Below are positions 50,028-62,000 of a stretch of DNA of 64,000 nt, piece by piece. Source of the DNA: Apostichopus japonicus (lineage: Eukaryota > Echinodermata > Holothuroidea > Aspidochirotida > Stichopodidae); contig NC_092568.1 of assembly GCF_037975245.1 (NCBI RefSeq), positions 12,673,501 through 12,737,500 of the forward strand, written 5' to 3'. The notes under the pieces are model-generated. The model was not told where the DNA came from. It did no database searches and was given only the letters and a program-made list of their open reading frames with translations. Position numbers and translations under genes: made by a program. Each line of letters begins with the position of its first letter. Positions within the stretch are counted from its first letter, which is position 1.

Positions 50028-53000
50028 ATGGCTAAGCAGTATGACTTCGACTGGCAACGACCAGTGCCAGACGCCTTGAAGAATGGAGCAATGTTTGATC
50101 GCTATGATGAGGTACGTAAAATAAACACACAAAATGTACTGCTAATGAACTTTAATAACTACGGTACCTAACATTGTGTGAGGAATATAAAAGTCCTAGT
50201 ACTGTGTTTTGTCTTCCTATACCTGTTCCAAGACACTTTTAATTCTCACTGAACTGTTCAATAACATGGATATGACTATATTTTTCCTGTTGTTTAAGTC
50301 ATAAAAGCTGTAGATTGTTTGAAAACCGGAATTCTTTTATACAGTAACACAAAGATAAATCCATTTTAATGTTTAATAGCTGTGGCTATGAAAGCTTGGT
50401 CATCTAAGGATACTTGTAGTATTTTGGATACTAATAATAATAAAATTCCCAACTTAGGATGCACCTTTTCCAATACAATATAAATGCTCTAAGGCATCGT
50501 ACAAATAAAAGTAAAATACAAACGAAGAAGAAGTAAACAAAATAGAGATAATACTTAATAAATATTACAGAAAAGTTGCACACAGAAGAAAAGCTAAAAA
50601 TTAAAATATAATTAAACTGCAAAAACTAGAAGAACTAACAAAACCAACACAAAGAAGACTGGCAATTAGCAAAAGCAGCTATATAAAAGATAGTTTTGAC
50701 ATGTTTCTTAAATTCATAAATGTTTTGGGCATGCTTAGCTCCCTCAGTCAAACTGTTCCATAATGTTGCCACACATATATCAAAATGTTGATTTTCATAA
50801 GTTGGAAGTTATACCTGTGTGGACAACTAGTAGAGATTTGGATTTAGAATGAGGAATCATGGTGGGCTGGTGCTTTTGAAGCTGTTCACCAATGTAAAAC
50901 TGGGGCCAGATAGTTGAGGGCTTTATAAGTGTACAGAAGAATCTAAAAATGAGACCTGCAATACACTGGCAGCCAATGTAGAACGTGTAGAATTGGTGTG
51001 ATGTGTTCGTGTCATCGAGTGTGTGTCACGTGTTAATAATATTTTAGATTCATATATTCTTTTTGTATTAATAATCCTTAAGTATTCATGCTTTTCTTGT
51101 ACTGGTTTTACCCTAACACAGACTTACGTAATTGATTGGACCTTTGTGATTTTGAAATGCAAAAGCACATTGCTCAAGATGTATCCCTACATGTATGCCA
51201 TCTTACGTGTCTTAAGCCCAACAAGCGAAGTTAATTCTCTTTCAAGATAGAACCTGGTTTGGTGTTTACTCTCTACCCAGACAGCGTTGGTTTTAAGATC
51301 ACCCTTTCATGTAATGTAGTTAAAGACGTCTTTTTTACCTTTAGCATTTAGCTGTGAAAAAAGTCCATTAGAGGCAGACCAAAGGAAAGACAAAAGGCTT
51401 GTTTGGAAGCAAATAAAAAGGCTCTCGTTTATTTCATTTCTCTACAATTCGTATTGCCCAACATAATTCATGTGGTTTTAACTAAGGAGGAACTTTCATT
51501 CTGTGCTATACCAGAATATACCTCACAGAGGTTTTAATGCTTTGATGATTATGTTTCAAAAAGTATTCATGGTATCGACAAGAACAAAGAGGAAATAAGA
51601 GTGTTTGTGAAACTTACAATAGGAATCTCTTGGTTTATCACATGAGACTCTCTAGTATTATTAGTTGTAATTCTATTATTAAACTGGCCTTGGTCCCATT
51701 GTTGGCATTTAGCACTCAGTTAAAGTCACCCAACACACAATGGGAGTGGGAATAATTGTTTATGCACTGTGACAAGATATTTACCTCATTATGTCACACT
51801 GAACTGTTCTTTACACACTAAACTTTCACCTAGAGTTGAATATATCTAGCATCATATGTTATGAGTCTTACACAGACTTTCTGGGTTTTAATGGAATTAG
51901 TCTTGAATGAGTCATTTTGGAATGTGTTGTATGTGAGAAAGTTGGAGTATTTAAAACTCATTATTTGCAGGTTAAAGAAATGGGAGTAATTTATTCTGAC
52001 AAGGGTAAAATATTTGTCTCATTTGCCAAATATTCCCAATTGCTAATGGTCGTCGGGATTCAGTTACCCTCACATCCTGTAGCAATCTCAGATTTGGCAA
52101 GGTTCACCTTGAATATTAGGGTGAGGAGGGGAGGGGGGGGGTACTCATCTTATGCTTCCTCTTGGATTTGCAATATTAAGATGGCATGAATATAAGTGAC
52201 ATAACCATTCTTCAATGCTGACATGTATACAAATGTCCATGATATAACAAAGGTCAACTTACTCTTAGTATATCCAGAACAGTGTTATATTCACTCTGGC
52301 TTGTATGCCCAGTTCTGAACAGTTCAATATCAAACTGAAGCTATGATTGTCTAATTATGATTAGTGAGATATGAACCATTAGTTCAATACAGAAAATATT
52401 GTGCCCCACAAATATAACATATTTTTTTTTTTGGGCATTTGCAAATTTACAAGAAAAAGCACCATTCCTGGTGAGATATTTGGTAGACAAAAGTAACAGA
52501 TCACTAAACATTGCAGATAGCTGATCTTACCTTGAAATGCCATAGTTATATTGTAATAACACACAGTAGCAAATTCAACACAAAAAACATGCATCCGTGA
52601 TGCTGCTTATATGCAAGTAACTCTCTAATGCACTGATATCTTTATTTTCCCTTTGACCTGATTATGTTTTCTTCATATTGGACAAAATCTTGGTACATGC
52701 CGTCATCTTCTAAATCCTCTCATCTTTAAATTCAAAGACATGTGACTTCAACTTTACTGATTAACGACTCTTTGCCTGTATGTATTGGTGGAAGACATCA
52801 ATTAAACATTGAGTACAGGTCTGAATTGCCTTGTATTATGACTGGTGGTAATATAACAAGCCCTAGCTGCAGCAAGAAGCTTCAATTTACAGATTTAACA
52901 CACCCTCCGTCTTTCCACCCACGCACTTGTTCACTTAGACTATGCAGCATAATGAGGACTATGTCTGATTGTGCTGCAGCCGTCACTGAAAACATAGAAT

Positions 53001-56000
53001 GACACTTGTAATTTGCCCAGCACTGCAGAATGCTTTTTGCCTCCAACAGTATTGGCAATATATTTTAAGACAAAAAACATTTCGACCATAATTAATATTT
53101 ATGTACTCAGTTTGTGGCATGATCAATGTGTTCATCGCAAGAACGCTCTTTCAGTTGTCAATCTCTTTCTTTCTTTGCATCTTTTGATTTGATCTGCAAC
53201 TCAAGTTGTATTTTTTTTCTTTTCTATTTTTTTGTTGTTGCTTTTTGCATTTTTGGTTTTTCTGTCGCTAAATTTCTAGTATGAAAGTAATGGCTATTCC
53301 CTATGGAATTATGAAGCAATAATAAAGCAACAATGAAATGTGAACACCATTCATAGCCACTTGAAATCTCAGATAGCTGTTGTGCGGTGGTGTAATTTTC
53401 ATAAGACGCTATTGCTCATAATGCATACTGCCGGCCGTCAGCCTTTTGCTATGTTTTAAACCATTTTGTCAGGAGTAATTTGCAGGATGGTCTGTTAAGT
53501 GTCATTGCCCACTGTTGTCTATCAGTTTGAATCTTTTAGCTTTGGAGAGTTGATGACTTATTTGAGAGACATTTAAGGTAAAATGAAAAAAGAAAGTGTC
53601 TCATGCAATGAAGCAGCTAGTAATTTGTGTAATAGCAAAATTGCGGTGGTAGTGTTGAGTGATTTTCCCAATCATTTCTGTGCCCTTTCTTTTAACGGTT
53701 ACAGGCACAAAGTGGACAGTATGACTATTTATTTTCTGGCAAAATCTGTCACTATCGAGTTCTGATTGTTAGAGGAACTTGACCATTTGCTATCAGGTTA
53801 TTAAAGTTACTTGTGGTGATGATACATTTAGCCAATAGTAAGAGAGCTCCATTTTAACAAAGTTTGTGTCATTTCTTTAATGGTATACTCTTTTTTTTTC
53901 CTTTTAATTTTACACCTAGAATGACAATTGTTCCTGAGGAGATTTCAGTGGGCTATTAAAAATATATTATAATAGATATGTTTTAATCTTGTCTTTCCTT
54001 TATAAATGAACTAGTATGGCACCAACAAATTGGGATTGTGTGATGATATGTTACAGGTCAGAGGTTAAACAGATGCACACTGCAGCCTCTATCACATGTT
54101 AATACCTGGGATTGTGTGATGGTATGTTACAGGTCAGAGGTTAAACAGATGCACACTGCAGCCTCTATCACAGGTTAATACCTGGGATTGTGTGATGGTA
54201 TGTTACAGGTGAGAGGTTAAACAGATACACACTGCAGCCTCTATCACAGGTTAATACCTGGGATTGTGTGATGGTATGTTACAGGTCAGATGTTAAACAG
54301 ATGCACACTGCAGCCTCTATCACAGGTTAATACCTGGGAATGTGTGATGGTATGTTACAGGTCAGAGGTCAAACAGATGCACACTGCAGCCTCTATCCCA
54401 GGTTACTACCTGGGATTGTGTGATGGTATGTTACAGGTCAGATGTTAAACAGATGCAAACTGCAGCCTCTATCACAGGTTAATACCTGGGATTGTGTGAT
54501 GGTATGTTACAGGTCAGAGGTCAAACAGATGCACACTGCAGCCTCTATCACAGGTAAATACCTGGGAATGTGTGATGGTATGTTACAGGTCAAACAGGTG
54601 CACACTGCACAGCAGCCTCTATCACAGCTTAATACCTGGGATTGTGTGATGGTTTATTAGAGGACAGAGGTCAAACAGATGCACAATCACAATGCAGGCT
54701 CTATCGCTCATTTTCATAGAACAGTATGCATGCAAGTCTTCATCTCAGTTCACTTGTCCTAACGACATCCAAGTTTAGTTATGACTTTAGGATTAAAAAG
54801 ATTGTTGAAAACAGGCATGTATATTGCAGACGCTATTGCTTAATTTTCTAGGGTAGTTTGTCTTCATGCGGTTCATCTGTTTCAAAGTTTAGTCTGATTT
54901 TAGCATCAAGAAAGTGTCAGCTGAAGAGCTGTGAATGTCACTTAATTATTCTTTATGTAGGCTTTTAAGATGTAAACTTTACTTGCTTTATCCAGTCTAA
55001 CATGTTTCCTCACTAAGTCTGTAGCACACTCACTGTGCTTTGTTGGAAATCATCTGGTACAATTATTGTGATTTCTATGTCTGGTCAAACTGGCCTTGTT
55101 CTCACATTCAGCCACCCAAATTGCCTATTCAACACATCAGTCATGAGAGTAGCACAGGCATATTAGGAGCCCCATTGTTTCACCAGTGTCCCCTTGTCGT
55201 ATTACATGTCTCCAGCAGTTTTGTCAAGTTGGACAATTCAATTGTCTCTGTATCATATATACTTCAATTAATAAACATTCCATACTCACTCCCTCCCTCC
55301 ATTAAATTGTCTTTTGCAGAAATGAAAATGGTAATTAATTTTGACCCTATTAGCCACTCTGGTGCCATACCAGCTTGTCTCAAATGGAATCATTTGTCAC
55401 CTTCATTGCATCCAAAAAAAGAAGTCCTTGTAAACAATGTTAATAATCATAAAGATTATGCATGTAAAGTCCAGTACTGCAGTGATATTTTCCCTGGATA
55501 ATTATTTGCTGGTGTCTGTCACTTGTCACAGTAGGTGATATGCAAGCCGATTTCTTTTCTGTGATTGACAATCTTACACACAGTGAATGAGAAGATTGCA
55601 TGTGAGTTTATAAATGCTCTCTGCTGATAAAAACACACATGTGTTAAAATTTGCACTGCAGCTAGGAGAAAAATCAGGAATGTGAACCTCAAAACTTAAT
55701 CAATAAAATTGTCTTAATTAAAGTCCAGAGTTATCATGCTTTTGATAAAAGGGTGCATAAATTATGAAAATGTGGACTGAAACATATTTGACAGGAATGT
55801 TTGATAGAGGAATGTAAGCCTTTAATAAGTCTGTACAGGTTAGTCTTTTCTTGATTAAAGTATTCATATATGGATTCAAGATAATGAGAAAAGTTCCAAT
55901 CTAGATTATGTCAACACATACTGTATATTGTAAACTACAAAACGTTATGAAACATATCCAATGCAATAAAATATATATATATATCCTAGCTGCTGATAAC

Positions 56001-59000
56001 CAAATTTGAGGGTAACTGTTAACACCTTTTTTCACTGGTTGGACATGACACCACTTTACTATTGTACGTTCTCTTCTACCTTGAAGTACTTGGCCATACT
56101 ATATTGATCCCATTTCTGACCCCTTGTGGGTCAGTGACCATTCTCGGTTACCATTCCAGTGTGACCATTCTATGAATTGACTCTATACCTTTTGTACGCT
56201 ATCATTCTTTCACTTCCATCTCCTGTGCCTAGAGCGTCTGTTGTTGATTACATGCAGCTAATATATGTTGTTTGATATTACACAAGAATTTCAAACTTCA
56301 GCACACAGTAAGTCATTTTACTTGTTACCATCCACATATATAGACATACCAATTGCAAGTAAAAACTCTCAGTTTGCTTGTCGAATTGTTCCTCTTCTAT
56401 CACCTGCACGCTTCGTGTAATAACTGGGTTAAAGTTTGCTGTCGCTAAGACTACAAGCAAAACAAATCCCATCCATAGTGTTGCTCATTTCATGCTTCTT
56501 TGCTCCAAATGTTCAAAAATATCTTTTGAGTGTTAAACAATGCAACCATGTAGCAACAAACAAAAAGCAATCTATTAATCAAGGTTAATGGAAGTAACAA
56601 ATATTACAAGGCTGAAGTATGAAAGTAAAATGCTCAGTGCATAGTTGCGAACATGGGCAAACTTTGAGGAATTGGAAAGCTTTAATTGAACCACCAAGCT
56701 TTATTGCAAAGAATTTTCATAGTTTCATGCATTAATAGGCCTATCAATTGGTTAGGCAGGATTTTCATTTTATCCTAACACACAAGTCAACATATTGGAA
56801 TGTAATTCACCATAGTAATTGTGCAATAAGGGTGAAAATGGACAATTGCAGATATCAAAATCAGTGACAAAGAATTTTCACCACATTTTGAATTTTGACA
56901 TTTTTATGCAGAAAATTGGTAGTCCTAATATCTGTCTGTCAATTTGTGTGATTGCTAGTGGTTATTCTGGATGTAACACTTTATATTTACATCAACCATG
57001 TGACAGCTCAACAATTCAAATGCAGCTCTCCTCACCCAACCCACTAATCATCCTTCATGTGAGCATGTTAGATTTTTCAAGGGCACAGATTATCTATGTC
57101 ATGTAATTTGCTGAGAAGCATCATAGTATTTTAAAGACCCTATTTAAATATGTTATGGTAGCATTTAATATGAATTTCTCCAACTTGAGCATGCTACACA
57201 TAAGTCAGTTAGGTCATCCAATGAAGATGTTCACATTATTATTGTACAGAGAGATCTTTCATCTGCAAGATTTGTTAGATGAGAAAGCACTTTGGTTGTA
57301 TACATTTGCCATGGTTTCATTATTGGATGGGGGGTTTGATTAAAAGATGGTTGATGGTGCTGAGCTACACTAGCACATCCATCCATACAAAAGTACAGTG
57401 ATATAAACTATCTCTAAGATCAGATGAGAATGGAGTGTGTTATGAAAGTAAAGACCTGCCATACGGCCTCAGGTGTTTTCACAATTGAGTGCATTCTAGG
57501 CACTCGAGTGCAGGTACAGCAGTTTTGCCCTGCCACTTCAAAGGAGAAATTCTTGGGACTTGGAATGGGTTTTGTCATGAGTAATCAAACAGAATACATT
57601 TGATTGTACACCAAGTGGGTTTTTCTTTCTTTCAGTTCAGCTTTTCAGGTTACCCTCAATAAGTGCATACGTATGTCTGCGTATTGATGTCTATCTGCCT
57701 GATTAATTTTGATTATATACTGATCATAACATTTTATATGGATAACCATCATATGATAGCAACATTTCTAATAGAGCAGTTTTCTTCTCTCCCTCCCCCC
57801 CCCCCCCTCTCACTCATTCCACCGCCATCCTTTAAGAGATGAATTAGATCGCTGACAGAAACATCTTATCTGCTATGTAACTTACTGAAAAGCATCACAT
57901 TAGTTTTAAATTTTCAAAAAATGAATGTCATTCACTACTTGTGAGGCAGAGAACTGTGAATGAATCTGGATGGATTGTAGGTTAATGCCGATTTGGGGTT
58001 GCATATTGTAACTTCAAACAAATGGTACAATGGACCTTTTGTATCTGATAGGCATCTCTTATATTCACTTACATTGCAACAATTTTCTTATTCTTTTCAG
58101 GACACCGCAACTTTGGAGCAAGGCTGCCTTTTCAAAGTAGATGAATATGGATTCTTCATCTATTGGAAGAGTGAAGGAAAGGTAGGTGTCAACATGATAA
58201 AGCAGTTTCTTCATGTGTTCGGTTGGCAATTTATCAGACCTGATTACACCAAGACATGTACCCTTCTAGATTTTTAACAAAATTAAGATTTATCAGCCGG
58301 CAGGCAATGAAATCGATTTGATCATCCAGAGTTTTGTTGCCCGGACACTGTATTGCACACAGTCAAAAGCAAATCAGTACTTTTCAAATGTTATAAATGT
58401 TACTGCACAATGTGCAATAAATCTTATAGATATGTAAATGAACAATGGAAAACTGGCAGGAAAATAAAATTTGGATAATCTAACTAGTGACCTACATTGT
58501 AATGGGATTTTAGTGTAGAAGGAGGCTTTTTCTACATCAACTTTGAAAGCTGTTTTAGCAGAAAATAGAAACATGTAGCCCACCGCCATGTTGTCCCTGC
58601 TTGTCATTAGCATATCAAGTGCTATCATGTGAGATGACTATATTGAAGAAACTGTGTGCAACTGATCTCCATTTAAATATGAAATTACACACAGCAGTAT
58701 ATAATCTTGTTGTTGTGTTTATAGTACCTCTTTGTGAGTAAGGTACTTATCTGCTGATATCTGAATGGACACATTGTCTTTGAACCAAAGATTGTAATTC
58801 TGATTTTAATGCTGAGATCTATGAAGATTGACTCAACTGCATGTAGCGTTGTGCGGGATCCCAGTAGACAAGTGAAGCCCTGATACCGGTATTGACTAAT
58901 CTTGATCACAGTGCAATGTGTAAATACTACCGGGAGTGGGAAAACAACCGATTATTACATTCATTTCAGTATCATTCCCAGGAATCCTGGACTAAGAAAA

Positions 59001-62000
59001 ATATCTACGTGTTACTATTTGAAATAAAGAAAAGAAAACATGTTTATTTCTGGTGTCTGTGTTCCTAGTATTAACATTATATTATTTGAACGTCTGGAGT
59101 AGCTGTGATCATTGTAGTGGTACTATGCTGCAGTTCAGATATGAGAGTATTTTGATATTCTTTCTCATTGAAGTTGTGTTTAAGGTGAGAATTCTCTCTT
59201 CTAATCACTTGAATCCAACCTGAGAATTCTTTAAAACCGACCAGTACTGATCATCTCAACGGTACAGTGATGAATTCAGAAGAGATTTCTGTCCAATCTT
59301 TGTTTCAATCATATCGAGGAGTGTATTCAATGTCATTGGAGTTTACTCTGAATTCAAAAATGATTTCATGCCTTCAATTTCACGTTTTTAGTGCCTCAAG
59401 TAACTACAGTACTTGCTAAATCAATTTCTACATGTATTTGCCTTGAACAATGCAGAAGCAGCATGAAATCATGCCTCTGGAACTGATTGACTTATTTTAA
59501 AATTAGGTTTTCATATTTTGGGCACAATATAATGACTCACTAGATCTTGCATTAATGTTTGGCAAACATATTTGAAAATGTTTAAGATGATTTTTTTTTA
59601 ACGTTCTGCTAGTAGAACAGGGCAATTCCCTCTATTTTCTATGACTTTCACTTGCATTTCGCAAGAAATTGTTTCAGTGTTTTGCTGATTATGTGTTCAC
59701 ATTCCCTATCTATACAAAATGTCAAGAAAGGGTATAAAGCTGTATTTTTATTTATTTTAAATATTTTAATTTTCTTCTTGATTCCTATGGAATCTATGTG
59801 AGGGTGATGACCTGTGTTTGTGACACCTGCATGTTAAAATGATAACTAAAACAGTAAAGTAATATAGGTGAACATTTACTTGTTTTGCACATCTTCTTGA
59901 TGAAAACAAGGACCATATAGATATTGGTGGAGGTTAAAGGTGTCATTCAAGGTCAACTGAGGTCAACATGATAATGTAGATTCAGGTCAGTGAGTATAAG
60001 GACCTTAATGAAATTGGTGGAGTTAAAGATCATTGAACTGTAGATGTCAACAGTTTGTAGACTTGAGTGAAGTAAACTTTTTGTACATGATATGTAAATC
60101 TACGGTAATAAGTGCTATGAACTTTTTTCAGGACTCTCTTAACCTGTTGGCTTTCTGTTTTTTGGGGGGAGGGGGTAGTGGGGCGCTGCAGTATTATTCC
60201 ACTACGTTTCGTTAATCTCAAGACTGATTATTTTTCTCCTTTAATGGAAAAAGTCATTGTTCTAAAACTGATGATATGTTATTTCTTCAAGTTAATGCTC
60301 GATTGTTCTGCTTTGATTTTTCTAATAGTATCATATGAAATAATTGCTGACACAAAACCTCTCCTTTCCAATGTGTAGTGTTTAGACATGAGAGGTGAGG
60401 GCACTGAGGGGGCAGGTTGGTAAGAAAGAGTTTTGGGGCAACCTTTTGCACATCCACCAACTTTATATAAGATACTTGTTTTGTCATAGGAATGAATGGT
60501 ATGAACATAAATTGAAATTACTTCAAGAATCTATTAGTTTGGTTTATTGGATTTATTTTGTTGTGGGTGGGGTGTAGGTGGTGGGGGTGGTAGAGGGATA
60601 GTAGAGTGAAACAACAAGACTACGACTCCAGTAAATGACAACGGTATCTATAGAATGCAACTCCTACTTCTTTAGAAGTGTTGAGTGGAGAATACTTCAT
60701 GCAAGAGCACTTTAAAATATGAGTGAGTTATGCCCATGAGAGAGTAGTTTACTTTTAGCAGAGATATATATAATTTGTTCCTTTTTGTTTCCCTCCTCTG
60801 CTAAATATCTTGAATCCCTTGGTTGTGATGACTGCCTGTAGGATTTTGACTGCCAGGCATCATTCATTTTCTCAACACCTACGTCTCAAATATTGACAAT
60901 GAAGTTCCTTTCTATGTAACATTCAACTTTTAGTTTCAACCATTAGTTTCTTGGATAAAGGTCTTTCAAACTGCGTATAAAGTTGAATCAAAGAAGTGAC
61001 TTGACTTCCTCTTTAATGAAGAAAATTTATCGCACTTTATTACAACAGGATCAAGTTTTAAACAAAAAATAATTGTCTTTCGTTGTGGATGCTGGTAGGA
61101 TTAATTTTTGTTGTTTAAACTCAGTGTACAAGTGTGGAAGCAACAATGTAACCACACTGGGTGTAACCAGTAGATACCTGCTGCCAACTGTAGTTTATTT
61201 GGAAACGTGGCATAAACAGCAAAATGGACGTAGTTTTAAATTGTCTTGCTAAAAGGTCATGTTGGGACTATCATGAGACTTTATTCTTTTAGGTTTTAAA
61301 TAACTATGTTGTTATACTGTCAGAAGCACAGATGTTTGGATTCTTAAACTGTTTTGATTGTTTTGTGATGAAGTTTCCATGGGTGATATGCTTTACTTTA
61401 TTGAGCTATCTTACATCATATATTACATTTATCATCTTTGGTGGAGAACTTAGTAAAGTAACTTTGATATGTGACATACCTAAAGAAAGATTTATCAGTG
61501 GAAATCACATTTTCCATAATTTGTTTTCAAATGATTCCAAAGTCAGTATTTTATCACGCTAAGTGACTGCTTAAATTTAGACCATGGAGCATCAAGTCAA
61601 CTCTGAATTGGGGATGTAAACATCGATAGAAAGATAAGACTTTTTTTTAATCTCATATTGGTTACGATGAACAGTTGAATAAATCATCATCTTATACCTT
61701 GTATTGCAAAGTTTAATATCTTTAGTTTAATATTTTGAACACCAAAATATTGAAGCATGAAAACTTGCCAACTTAATGGGGTTTTTTATTTAAATTTCAT
61801 CAAACACATTAACTCTAACCTTATGCTATTAAAGAAATGGCTTTTGATATTAAAGTCACATTACATTTTATGCATTTTGATGTAATACCAAATGAAAAAA
61901 GTCTTGTCTTGTTTATGGAAATAAGTGTGGCCTTCAGAATTTAGGAACCTGAATTATATCAAAGGTCTCAAAGCTTTCCTGACTGTGCTGTTTATGATCT

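Larger units (their letters stand above)
50112..58100 (+). other. PLCB4 intron 1 (7989 bp)
   Basis: A GT-AG intron holding the LINE remnant at 50428-51030 and the 76-bp minisatellite at 54031-54690. A 153-codon frame at 55040-55501 has no recognised domain and is probably chance. The rest is AT-rich with no other feature seen. Confidence 0.85.

Noticed and set aside
55040-55501. 153-codon frame inside PLCB4 intron 1
   Set aside because: It does not match PLCB4 or any recognised transposon protein; probably chance.
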